Shown here one piece after another: positions 54,982 to 63,352 of a DNA stretch of 64,000 nucleotides. The notes beneath the pieces are model-generated. The model saw only the letters and a program-made list of their open reading frames with translations. It searched no databases and was not told the DNA's origin. The DNA is from Candidatus Poribacteria bacterium (GTDB lineage: Bacteria; Poribacteria; WGA-4E; WGA-3G). Every line of letters starts with the position of its first letter. Position 1 is the first letter of the stretch. The translations under genes were made by a program, and so were the position numbers. The stretch spans positions 62,001-126,000 of the forward strand of contig JAPOZO010000059.1 in the NCBI GenBank assembly GCA_026706025.1, in the 5' to 3' direction.

Positions 54982-56415
54982 TTAAAAAACGGAATTCTGT
55001 GCTGGCGTGAGCATGAGCGATGGCAGAATACCGATAAGTAAAACACCAACCACAGCGAGGATTAACCCGATCACTAAAGTTGAGGCATAAGGACTGAACT
55101 CCAACTCCTCCTCTGGTTCACGCATATACATCGTTACAACGACACGCAGGTAATAGAACGCTGATATTGCGGTGTTGATAGCACCGATAATAACGAGCCA
55201 GATATGGCCTGCGCCAACTGCGGCCTTGAAGATATAGAATTTTCCGAAAAACCCTGCAGTCGGTGGAAAACCGGCGAGCGACAAAAGCATTATCATCATA
55301 AACATAGCGAGTAACGGCTTTCGGGTTCCAAGCCCTGCGTAATCAGAAATCATGAGGCTCTCGCCATCTTCTGTTTTTGCCAAGATAACCGCGCCGAACG
55401 CGCCGATGTTCATTACACAATAAATCAGAAGGTAGAACATCGCGCTCGAAATGCCGTCGTTATTTGCAGCGGCTAAGCCTATCAGGACGTACCCGGCGTG
55501 TGCGATACTCGAATACGCCAGCATCCGTTTGATATTTGTTTGCGCGATGGCGATGACATTCCCGACCGTCATTGTCAACATCGCTAATAGGATGAGAACA
55601 CCGCTCCATTCAACCTGCAAGTTAGGTAACGCTTCCATGAAGATTCTGAGGAACGCTGCAAAGCCAGCCGCTTTTGGTCCTGCGGAGATAAAGGCTGCAA
55701 TCGTTGTAGGTGCACCTTCATAAACATCTGGTGCCCATTGGTGGAACGGAACAATAGCGACTTTAAATCCGAACCCAACGACAAGGAGAAACATCCCTGC
55801 TAACAGTAGTGGCGATTTGTTTTCTGCGGTAATCGCTTCAGCAATTGCGGGTATACTTGTCGTTCCGGCGCCACCGTAAATTAGCGCGATTCCATAGAGG
55901 AAGAACGCACTCGCGAACGCGCCAAGCAACAGGTATTTCATCCCCGCTTCGCTTGAAGCAGGACTCTCTCGGAAATAACCCGCCAACACATATAACGATA
56001 ACGACATCAGCTCCAAGCCGAGGAAAACGATAATCAACTCATTACCTGCGGCCATCAACATCATGCCGAGCGTTGCCAGCAGGATAAGCAGATAGTAAGG
56101 TCCCTGCTTCCTGTCGCCTCTATCCAAATAACTCATCGAGATCAATACAACCAAAATTGTTGAAACGAGGAAGATAATGTTGAAGAACAGGGAGAAACTA
56201 TCCACCTTGAACATTTCGTTGAACTGGATGCCCACCGTACCTGCCTGATGCATCTGGATGGAGACCCATAGGGCAATCCCAGCACCAACGATCGTCATCC
56301 AACCGAGGACCGTTTTGGAAATAGCATCAAAAAGGTCAAAGACGAGGACAATGATCAAAGTTAAGGCGATAACCAGTTCCGGCATTAGTAATTGCCAGTT
56401 AATCTCTATTGGCAT
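54982..56415 (-). CDS. nuoN: NADH-quinone oxidoreductase subunit N
   Basis: 477 residues, 14 membrane helices. Antiporter-like subunit with the conserved lysine/histidine core (LLGAFASAFFLYGIALIYGG, GFKVAIVPFHQWAPDVYEGA, AQTNIKRMLAYSSIAHAGY). NuoN is one of three proton-pumping subunits of respiratory complex I in the inner membrane. It is the last gene of the nuo series here and is separated from nuoM by an antiporter gene and a heptad-repeat element, so its expression may be partly uncoupled. Confidence 0.96.
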   Translation of the reverse strand: MPIEINWQLLMPELVIALTLIIVLVFDLFDAISKTVLGWMTIVGAGIALWVSIQMHQAGTVGIQFNEMFKVDSFSLFFNIIFLVSTILVVLISMSYLDRGDRKQGPYYLLILLATLGMMLMAAGNELIIVFLGLELMSLSLYVLAGYFRESPASSEAGMKYLLLGAFASAFFLYGIALIYGGAGTTSIPAIAEAITAENKSPLLLAGMFLLVVGFGFKVAIVPFHQWAPDVYEGAPTTIAAFISAGPKAAGFAAFLRIFMEALPNLQVEWSGVLILLAMLTMTVGNVIAIAQTNIKRMLAYSSIAHAGYVLIGLAAANNDGISSAMFYLLIYCVMNIGAFGAVILAKTEDGESLMISDYAGLGTRKPLLAMFMMIMLLSLAGFPPTAGFFGKFYIFKAAVGAGHIWLVIIGAINTAISAFYYLRVVVTMYMREPEEELEFSPYASTLVIGLILAVVGVLLIGILPSLMLTPAQNSVF

Positions 56416-56436
56416 TTTTTAATTTCCTTTTTTTAT

Positions 56437-56576
56437 AGTTTTCAGTTTTCAGTCGTCAGTTGTCGGTTAAGAGGTTGTCTGTAACAATCCACCGTTTGCT
56501 GTAATATTCCAAGCGTAGGTAAATTGTTACAAAATGGGCTCTTCACTGAAAACTGATAACCGATAACTGATAACCA
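56437..56576. repeat. Heptad-repeat palindromic element
   Basis: AGTTTTCAGTTTTCAGTCGT, then TCGGTTAAGAGG, on the right GGCTCTTCACTGAAAACTGA and TAACCGATAACTGATAACC, with a 60-base centre. It fills the space between the antiporter stop and the nuoN start. Confidence 0.65.
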
Positions 56577-58076
56577 TTACAGGAACACAAGTGTTACAAC
56601 CACAAAGAGCGGGAATAAGATTGCTACTGACCAGAGCATATACCCGAAGAAGCTTGGCATGCGGATACCGCTTTGTTCGGCGATGGCTTTCACCATGAAG
56701 TTCGGTGCGTTGCCGATATAGGTATTGGCCCCCATAAAAACTGCTCCGACGGAAATAGCCACCAACAATCTGACAAACTCTTGATGCGACTGATTCGCTA
56801 ATTGATCATATGGCATAGACAAAATTTCCGGCACGATGGCTTCAGTGAGATGCAATTTTCCAAGTGCGGTATTGAAGAATGTCAAATATGTTGGTGCGTT
56901 GTCCAAAAAACTCGACAAGACCCCGGTAATCCAGAAATAGTGGTAGGGTTGTTGCATAGCCCCAATTAAGCCTGCAAGGGCACCTTCCTCTCCTGCCTTT
57001 AGGATTGCCAATGCTGGAATGATTGTCATAAAAATTCCGGCGAAAACTTTTGCGACTTCTTCAATCGGCTCCCATGAAAATTCGTTGGATTGACGTAATT
57101 CGCCGCTGAAGGGTGTATATTTAAGTGACAGTAGCCCCATAACAACAATCAATGCTTCACGCGCGATATTTTGCCAATACACATGAACGCCAAGGATGTT
57201 GACTTCTCCCCACTTGAAAGTCCCGCTCATAAGAACGGCAGCGATGATACCGAACAGGAAGACGAGGTTGAAAAGGCCCTCTACGCGAACAGGTTCGTTG
57301 GTTCCATCGTCTGGTACCACGCCTCCTTCCCGTTTAAACATCAACGTATCAAATATAAAGAACAGAATAAGCAAAACCACGCTTATAAGTAACATGTGCG
57401 GAAATAATGCTGTAGTTGTCCAGAAGAACGGTACGCCGCGGAGGAACCCGAGGAATAGCGGCGGGTCTCCTATTGGCGTTAAAGAACCACCGATGTTACT
57501 TACGAGAAAGATGAAAAAGACAATTAGATGAACCTTATTCTTTCGATATGCATTTGCTCGGATTAAAGGACGGATTAGGAGCATTGATGCGCCCGTAGTC
57601 CCGACCCATGATGCGATCACTGTGCCAATTAACAGTAAGAATGTATTGAGTATGGGTGTGCCACGCAACGTGCCACGTACGAGGATCCCACCTGCGACTG
57701 TAAACAATCCCCACAAAAGCAGGATGAACGGGATATAGTCTAACAGATAGATGTGCAGGATGTCGTAAAAAGCCGCGCCTCGGAAAGCAATGAGATATGG
57801 GATAGCGAAGGCTGATGCCCATACCAAAGACATTTTCCCCCCGTGGTGGACGAGAAAGTGCGAATCAAACACAAGAGGGAAGATCGCAATGGATAGCAAA
57901 ATACCAACGAAAGGAATAATACTCCAGATAGGTAATTTCGCGCCATCTACGCCATGCCCGTGATGTGCGCCTTCGTCGCCGTGTGCGTCATCTGCCCCGA
58001 AGGCCTCCATTGAAACCGAAAGGGCAAGCCCAATAATTACACAAATAATCAGACAAGATACCAATTTGAACTTCAC
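56577..58076 (-). CDS. NhaD-like Na+/H+ antiporter between nuoM and nuoN
   Basis: 499 residues; GTG start directly behind the nuoM stop (TAAGTG). A signal-like hydrophobic start is followed by a histidine-rich stretch DDAHGDEGAHHGHGVDGAKL, then about twelve membrane helices. FLVSNIGGSLTPIGDPPLFL and DNAPTYLTFFNTALG are typical of the NhaD/ArsB-type (ion-transporter superfamily) core. It exchanges sodium for protons; its place inside the complex I genes implies linked sodium/proton energetics. The His-rich loop is unusual and may sense pH or bind metal. Confidence 0.88.
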   Translation of the reverse strand: MKFKLVSCLIICVIIGLALSVSMEAFGADDAHGDEGAHHGHGVDGAKLPIWSIIPFVGILLSIAIFPLVFDSHFLVHHGGKMSLVWASAFAIPYLIAFRGAAFYDILHIYLLDYIPFILLLWGLFTVAGGILVRGTLRGTPILNTFLLLIGTVIASWVGTTGASMLLIRPLIRANAYRKNKVHLIVFFIFLVSNIGGSLTPIGDPPLFLGFLRGVPFFWTTTALFPHMLLISVVLLILFFIFDTLMFKREGGVVPDDGTNEPVRVEGLFNLVFLFGIIAAVLMSGTFKWGEVNILGVHVYWQNIAREALIVVMGLLSLKYTPFSGELRQSNEFSWEPIEEVAKVFAGIFMTIIPALAILKAGEEGALAGLIGAMQQPYHYFWITGVLSSFLDNAPTYLTFFNTALGKLHLTEAIVPEILSMPYDQLANQSHQEFVRLLVAISVGAVFMGANTYIGNAPNFMVKAIAEQSGIRMPSFFGYMLWSVAILFPLFVVVTLVFL

Positions 58077-59645
58077 TTACTTCGTCTCTGCCTCCTTTTG
58101 ACGCTTTTCATGCTGTGTGTGCTGCGTTCCCTGTAGTGCGAGTTTCGGATCTCGCGGTCTCTGTTTTTCCAATTGTCCCATAGCAGGTTCCGTAGTCTGC
58201 ACTTTCGTCACAACAATCCCTACAGATTTTTCCATTTTACTCAGGAAAGGCTTCGGGTAAACACCAATCCAGACGATGAACAGCAGAATCGGAAGCATTA
58301 CGACGATTTCACGAGCGTTCAAGTCCGGTAGGTTTTCATTTGTTTTATCGAGTGTTCCAAACATCACCCGCTGGAACATCCAGAGCATATACACGGCAGC
58401 GAGGATCACACCTGCGGTAGCGAAAACGACGTGTACTTTAGAGAAAGCCCCCTCAACAAAACTGCCGAGCAGTATCATATATTCACCGACGAATCCGTTT
58501 AAACCCGGTAATCCAATCGATGACAAGGTTACAATCATAAAAATTACGGCGAAGATCGGCATCCGCTTTGATAAGCCGCCGAAATCAACAATCATTCTGC
58601 TATGCCGTCGCTCATAAATCATGCCGACTAAAAGGAATAAAGCGCCTGTACTTAAGCCGTGATTAATCATTTGCAACATGCTTCCCTGAAGCCCCGCGGC
58701 ACTTTGTGAAAAGAGCCCTAACACGACAAAACCGAGGTGACTGACACTGGAGTATGCGACCAGTTTTTTGAGATCCGGCTGTACCATTGCCACCAATGCG
58801 CCATAGATGATACCGATGACAGCAAGTGTAACGATCAAGGGTGTAAACTTTTCTGCTGCATCAGGAAAGAGTGGCAGACAAAATCGGATGATTCCGTAGG
58901 TTCCCATCTTTAGTAGGACACCGGCAAGAATGACGCTTCCGACGGTCGGTGCCTCAACGTGTGCATCTGGAAGCCATGTATGGAATGGGAACAGCGGTAC
59001 TTTAATAGCAAACGCGATAAAAAACGCGAGGAATAGTAGATCCGAATGTTCAAAGGGCCCACTTAGCGTTGTTAGGTCAAAACTATTACCGTTCTGAAAA
59101 TAGAGTGCTAAAATCCCGACCAACATGAGTGCGCTGCCCGCCATCGTATAGAGAACGAACTTGATAGTCGCGTAGATCCGACGCTCTCCGCCCCAAATAC
59201 CGATGAGGAAGTACATCGGAATCAGCATTGACTCCCAAAACACGAAGAAGAGGAACAGATCGAGGGAACAAAAAACCCCCAACATCCCCGTTTCGAGTGC
59301 GAGGAGCGACATCATAAAGCCGCTCAATCCTTTCTCAATCGAATCCCATGCGGCGAGAATACACACGGGTGTTAGGAATGTCGTCAGCAACACCAACCAC
59401 AGCGAAATACCGTCGATGCCAATATGGTAGCTTATACCTAAGCTGGTAATCCAGTTTTCTTGCGTAACATATTGGAATGTGCCAGTATCTGCGTTAAACC
59501 CGGTGTAAAGCCCTAACGAGATAACAAAGGTGATAAGTCCAATGCCAAGTGCGATGCCTTTGACAGCGGTAGCTCCCAAGCCTCTGAGCAACGCAATTGC
59601 TATCACACCGAGCAGTGGTAAAAAAATGACTATTGAAAGTAACAA
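58077..59645 (-). CDS. nuoM: NADH-quinone oxidoreductase subunit M
   Basis: 522 residues; TTG start supported by AGGAGG five bases upstream. Antiporter-like subunit with LFLFFVFWESMLIPMYFLIG, KVPLFPFHTWLPDAHVEAPT and KKLVAYSSVSHLGFVVLGLF, including the Glu and Lys residues of the proton path. The C-terminal tail after the last helix (about residues 475-522) is a long charged extension (QLEKQRPRDPKLALQGTQHT), longer than usual. Directly coupled to the NhaD-like gene. Confidence 0.96.
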   Translation of the reverse strand: MLLSIVIFLPLLGVIAIALLRGLGATAVKGIALGIGLITFVISLGLYTGFNADTGTFQYVTQENWITSLGISYHIGIDGISLWLVLLTTFLTPVCILAAWDSIEKGLSGFMMSLLALETGMLGVFCSLDLFLFFVFWESMLIPMYFLIGIWGGERRIYATIKFVLYTMAGSALMLVGILALYFQNGNSFDLTTLSGPFEHSDLLFLAFFIAFAIKVPLFPFHTWLPDAHVEAPTVGSVILAGVLLKMGTYGIIRFCLPLFPDAAEKFTPLIVTLAVIGIIYGALVAMVQPDLKKLVAYSSVSHLGFVVLGLFSQSAAGLQGSMLQMINHGLSTGALFLLVGMIYERRHSRMIVDFGGLSKRMPIFAVIFMIVTLSSIGLPGLNGFVGEYMILLGSFVEGAFSKVHVVFATAGVILAAVYMLWMFQRVMFGTLDKTNENLPDLNAREIVVMLPILLFIVWIGVYPKPFLSKMEKSVGIVVTKVQTTEPAMGQLEKQRPRDPKLALQGTQHTQHEKRQKEAETK

Positions 59646-59660
59646 GGAACCCTCCTTGGA

Positions 59661-59697
59661 AATAGTTGTCAGTTGTCAATTAGCAGTTAGCAGAGGA
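59661..59697. repeat. Partial heptad repeat
   Basis: AGTTGTCAGTTGTCAATTAG and GCAGTTAGCAGAGG between nuoM and the broken DUF5069 gene; only the left arm is present. Confidence 0.5.
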
Positions 59698-59702
59698 ATA
59701 GA

Positions 59703-60132
59703 TTACGTTCTGAAGAAATTCTTCCACCACCACCTTTCACCTTGGAGCCAAGAACGTCTACGGTTTTCTGCTTGCTGAGCCAATTGTCGGCGGCGTTTTG
59801 CAAACTCGTCCTGAGGCATTTTGTTCTGCCACCAAGCTTTCATCTTACGATTAAACTTTGATACTTCCTCAGATGACCGCTCACAGTTGTCCAGAATCCA
59901 TGCCCCCAATTTAACATCATGGTCAATCCGCACTGCGGCTTCCTGAAAAGCTTCCGCTGAAATGCTGAGAAAGGCTAAAATTGCTGTATCTTGTTCAGAA
60001 TCAGCACCGTATTTATAGCTTCCGATTTCTCCAGCGTGGGCAGCGCGCTTTATCTGTCAATCTTGCGACCCCGCAGATGCCTGCAACCTCTTTGCTGAGA
60101 AGATCCCGTGGTCGAAAATTATTCTGCTTCAT
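59703..60132 (-). pseudogene. DUF5069 family gene broken by a 2-base deletion
   Basis: GGAGG six bases before the ATG at 60132 starts MKQNNFRPRDLLSKEVAGIC, then GVARLTDKAR, after which the frame runs into a stop. The other frame carries the rest: AAHAGEIGSYKYGADSEQDT, AILAFLSISAEAFQEAAVRI, DHDVKLGAWILDNCERSSEE and VSKFNRKMKAWW, ending at 59703. The join lies in GCGCGC at about 60043-60048; restoring one GC pair gives an unbroken DUF5069-type protein (ARxxDKARAxxAGxxGxY). Function of the family is unknown. It sits between nuoL and nuoM but is not a complex I subunit. Confidence 0.75.
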
Positions 60133-60189
60133 CTGCTTCCTCCATCACGGATTGTCTAATTTTCCGAATCTTCTTTTTCAAGTCCGGTG

Positions 60190-60257
60190 CCCCTTCCGAG
60201 TAACGGGTGGGAAGGAAACCTCGGCTTTCGGTTCCAAACGGCACCTACCGGGCCTGG
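60190..60257. repeat. Degenerate REP-like palindrome
   Basis: CGGTTCCAAACGGCACC + TACCGGGCCTGGAG, preceded by another GGTGCCCC fragment; the left arm is partly lost. Same family as 5471. Confidence 0.45.
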
Positions 60258-60313
60258 AGATCTAAAATCAACACAAGAAATTTATATGACACGAGCACCT
60301 ACTACCCATTGAC

Positions 60314-62212
60314 TTAAGCGAAAAATAGGTAATATGCGAGAAATATCACAATTCCGAGAACCATCGAAACAATATAGACTTGGACGAGACCGGTTTGGAG
60401 TCGCCGCAACAATCCACCGAGGAACCGGATAATAGCAGCCACACCGTTGACAATTCCGTCAATAATGCCGTTATCCACCAGTTTCCATAACAGAAAATGG
60501 GAGCCGTTTTTAACGGGTTGCACGATGAGTGCGTTGTATACCTCATCAATATAGTACTTGTTCGCGAGCAGTTTATGTAATGCCCCGGTAGGTTCATCGG
60601 ACGGGACTCGTTTGCTATAACGCGTCCATGCGAAGGCAATACCCGCCAAACCGACAACCGATGAAATTACCATAAACAAAACGACATTGCCTGATGCTTC
60701 ACCGTGTGCTTCCGAGGCAAACCCTTCAACCGATTTTGTGAAGTGGTGGAACCAACTTTCATGTCCACCCCAACCTAATAATAAGCCGATCAGGGCAGAG
60801 GGGATCGCCAGAATCGCTAACGGCACCCACATAACAGATGGTGATTCGTGCAGATGTGAAGCAACTTCGGGTTCAACGCGAGATTCGCCATAAAACGTCA
60901 CGAAGATGAGACGGAACATATAAAAGGCTGTCAGGAATGCTGTGACTAACCCGATCCCGTAAATTAACGGGGAACTTCCCCACGCGCTGTGTAGGATTTC
61001 GTCTTTGCTCCAGAAACCACTCAGAAACGGAAACCCGGCAATGGCAAGGGCACCCACTAAAAAGGTCCAGTGCGTAATCGGCATCTTCGATTTTAATCCG
61101 CCCATCTTCCGCATATCCAACTCATTCGCCATAGCATGCATCACACTACCGGCGGTTAGGAACATCAGTCCCTTAAAGAAGGCGTGGGTTACCAAATGGA
61201 AGATTCCAGAAGCATAAGCCCCGACACCAACACCGAGGAACATGTATCCGAGTTGGCTGACAGTAGAATACGCAAGGATGCGTTTGATGTCGTTCTGTGT
61301 GAGTGCAATTGTAGCGGCAAAGAGTGCCGTTAAAACGCCGATCCATGCGACGATTTCCCCCGTATGGGCAATGTTATAAAGGACAGCGGAACGCGCTATC
61401 ATATACACACCAGCTGTTACCATCGTCGCAGCGTGAATCAAGGCACTGACAGGTGTGGGACCCTCCATCGCATCGGGGAGCCATACATAGAGCGGGATTT
61501 GTGCCGATTTACCTATTGCCCCAACAAAGAGTAGCAATGTCGCCACCACGAGGGTGCTGGCACCAAAAACCTTCTGAAAATTATCTGCCTCGGCGGCATC
61601 AAATATAGTCCCAAAATCAAGGGTTCCGAACGCCGCAAATAAGGTGAACATTCCAAGCAGGAAACCGAAATCGCCAATTCGGTTCACGATGAATGCCTTT
61701 TTCCCAGCATCCGTCGCCGACTGTTTGTCATACCAGAACCCGATCAACAGATAAGAGCAGAGCCCAACGCCTTCCCACCCGACAAACATCATCAGGTAGT
61801 TGTTACCGAGGACGAGGATGAGCATTGCGAAAACAAACAGGTTCAGGTAGGCAAAATAGCGTGTATAGCCTTCATCGCCGTGCATGTAGCCGATCGAATA
61901 GACGTGGATGAGGAAACCGACACCTGTAATAACCAACAACATTACTGCTGTTAGGGCATCCACGCGGAATCCGATATTGAAAGCGAACCCTTCGCCTGCA
62001 ATCCATTCATATAATGTTTCATCAAGCGGGGCAGCACCGCCGTTCAAACTGGTAAAGGCGATAATTGAACAGACTAAGGAGACCAGCACCGCAAGCGCGC
62101 CTATCGATCCGCTGAGTTTCTCGTTACCTTTTAGCCATTTTCCGAATAACCCGTTAATCAGAAACCCAACAAGGGGGGCAACTAACAGGACAACAATTAA
62201 TTCTTTCGACAT
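60314..62212 (-). CDS. nuoL: NADH-quinone oxidoreductase subunit L
   Basis: Start set at ATG 62212 (MSKELIVVLLVAPLVGFLIN); a TTG at 62263 would add 17 residues read from a repeat. The product of 632 residues has about 16 membrane helices: YTRYFAYLNLFVFAMLILVL, MFVGWEGVGLCSYLLIGFWY, AQIPLYVWLPDAMEGPTPVS and NDIKRILAYSTVSQLGYMFL. It is the largest antiporter-like subunit and carries the lateral helix at its end. It pumps protons in the inner membrane. A 187-base gap and a damaged hairpin element separate it from nuoK. Confidence 0.96.
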   Translation of the reverse strand: MSKELIVVLLVAPLVGFLINGLFGKWLKGNEKLSGSIGALAVLVSLVCSIIAFTSLNGGAAPLDETLYEWIAGEGFAFNIGFRVDALTAVMLLVITGVGFLIHVYSIGYMHGDEGYTRYFAYLNLFVFAMLILVLGNNYLMMFVGWEGVGLCSYLLIGFWYDKQSATDAGKKAFIVNRIGDFGFLLGMFTLFAAFGTLDFGTIFDAAEADNFQKVFGASTLVVATLLLFVGAIGKSAQIPLYVWLPDAMEGPTPVSALIHAATMVTAGVYMIARSAVLYNIAHTGEIVAWIGVLTALFAATIALTQNDIKRILAYSTVSQLGYMFLGVGVGAYASGIFHLVTHAFFKGLMFLTAGSVMHAMANELDMRKMGGLKSKMPITHWTFLVGALAIAGFPFLSGFWSKDEILHSAWGSSPLIYGIGLVTAFLTAFYMFRLIFVTFYGESRVEPEVASHLHESPSVMWVPLAILAIPSALIGLLLGWGGHESWFHHFTKSVEGFASEAHGEASGNVVLFMVISSVVGLAGIAFAWTRYSKRVPSDEPTGALHKLLANKYYIDEVYNALIVQPVKNGSHFLLWKLVDNGIIDGIVNGVAAIIRFLGGLLRRLQTGLVQVYIVSMVLGIVIFLAYYLFFA

Positions 62213-62300
62213 AATTTTAACGATTGAGTTTTCGCTCCCTTTTGGCGTAAGCTTGCAAGCCAAAACTTGCTGTTAAAAGCTCCGTTGTCAAAATCGGGTT
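62213..62300 (-). other. Damaged conserved-loop hairpin element upstream of nuoL
   Basis: TTTTAACGATTGAGTTTTCG abuts the nuoL ATG and TCCGTTGTCAAAATCGGG is at 62281-62298, but between them 43 bases including TTTTGGC/GCCAAAA replace the left stem arm, so the hairpin cannot form as elsewhere. Confidence 0.45.
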
Positions 62301-62401
62301 TTTGCTCCATTTCAACAACGTTAGTTACGATTAAATTGTTCTAAAGAACAAGTGAATAGGAACGGTCGTTTTACATATAGTGACCAAATCAAAAATCCTT
62401 G

Positions 62402-62701
62402 CTAACCTTTTAATGAATTAACTTCGTCCACGTTAATTGTCTGCCGATGCTTGAAAACACTAACAATAATTGCAAGACCGATAGCAACCTCAGCAGCAGC
62501 GACGGTCATTACAAAGAAAACAAACACCTGTCCGGTTGCCTCGCCGAGACTACGGCTGATTGCCACAAAGGCAAGGTTCGCCGCATTCAGCATCAATTCA
62601 ATACACATAAAGATGATAATAGCGTTCCTGCGAATGAGCACCCCGATGACTCCGGTTGTGAAAAGGAGTGCGCTTAAAACAAGGTAATATTCTAATGCCA
62701 T
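62402..62701 (-). CDS. nuoK: NADH-quinone oxidoreductase subunit K
   Basis: 99 residues, three membrane helices. [20 protein letters not shown] and [18 protein letters not shown] with the conserved membrane glutamate of the E-channel, then [19 protein letters not shown] with the second. It belongs to the core proton-transfer module of complex I beside NuoJ and NuoA. A heptad element of about 110 bases separates it from nuoJ, which is unusual because nuoJ and nuoK normally overlap or nearly so. Confidence 0.96.
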   Translation of the reverse strand: MALEYYLVLSALLFTTGVIGVLIRRNAIIIFMCIELMLNAANLAFVAISRSLGEATGQVFVFFVMTVAAAEVAIGLAIIVSVFKHRQTINVDEVNSLKG

Positions 62702-62702
62702 A

Positions 62703-62812
62703 AATAGTTGTCAGTTGTCAGTTGTCAGTTGTCAGTTGTCAGTTAAAGAGGATTGTGATATAACCAAGGCACCTCTTACCTGATAACTGATAACCGATAA
62801 CTGTTAACTACT
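62703..62812. repeat. Heptad-repeat palindromic element, most regular copy
   Basis: Five direct copies of CAGTTGT-type heptads from 62705, then GTTAAAGAGG; on the right CCTCTTACCTGATAACTGAT and AACCGATAACTGTTAAC. The arms are inverted copies of each other around a 25-base centre. It lies between nuoJ and nuoK, both on the - strand. Confidence 0.7.
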
Positions 62813-62814
62813 CC

Positions 62815-63342
62815 TTAGTTTTCTTCTTGGTTTCCACGTTTTACCAAGACAATAACACCAATCAATGCCGCCAGCAAAATAAGTGAGGTAACCTCAAAAG
62901 GTAAGAGGTACTTGCTGAACAAGAGCTCGCCAATTTGATAAGTGGTTGTCGTCACCGATTCCGTAGCGGGTTCTGCGGATGCCACCGCTGTATCGTTCAG
63001 AGCATTTACTGCGATATAGATGCCTTCGGCAGCAAAGAGGATGCCTAAGATGATTGCGAACGCTTTCAGTTTGCCTGACATTGCGCCTTTCACTGAAAGC
63101 GTTCCAAGGTTCAGGAGCATAATCACGAACAGGAAAAGCACCATAATGGCACCTGCATAGACAATTACCTGTGCAGCTGCAACGAAGTGCGCGCCTAATA
63201 ACACAAACAGTCCTGCCTGTGCGAAAAACGTTATGATAAGCGAGAGCGCGCTATAAATCGGATGTCGAAACGAGATAACGGCAATCGCACCAATCAGCGC
63301 GACAGCCCCAAAGAGAATAAATAGAATCTGTTCTGGATTCAT
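62815..63342 (-). CDS. nuoJ: NADH-quinone oxidoreductase subunit J
   Basis: 175 residues with five membrane helices; AGGAGG just upstream overlaps the nuoH stop. MNPEQILFILFGAVALIGAI, HPIYSALSLIITFFAQAGLF and VIVYAGAIMVLFLFVIMLLN (the pi-bulge helix of NuoJ) are clear. It links quinone chemistry to proton pumping in complex I. Its start is only ten bases behind nuoH; nuoI, which usually stands between them, is absent here. Confidence 0.96.
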   Translation of the reverse strand: MNPEQILFILFGAVALIGAIAVISFRHPIYSALSLIITFFAQAGLFVLLGAHFVAAAQVIVYAGAIMVLFLFVIMLLNLGTLSVKGAMSGKLKAFAIILGILFAAEGIYIAVNALNDTAVASAEPATESVTTTTYQIGELLFSKYLLPFEVTSLILLAALIGVIVLVKRGNQEEN

Positions 63343-63352
63343 TCGCGTCCTC

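Noticed and set aside
59981-60265. 94-codon + strand frame
   Set aside because: Antisense to the broken DUF5069 gene, whose reading has clear family similarity and a ribosome site.
62213-62263. 17-residue N-terminal extension of NuoL from a TTG
   Set aside because: It is read from a repeat, and the ATG at 62212 gives the standard NuoL start.
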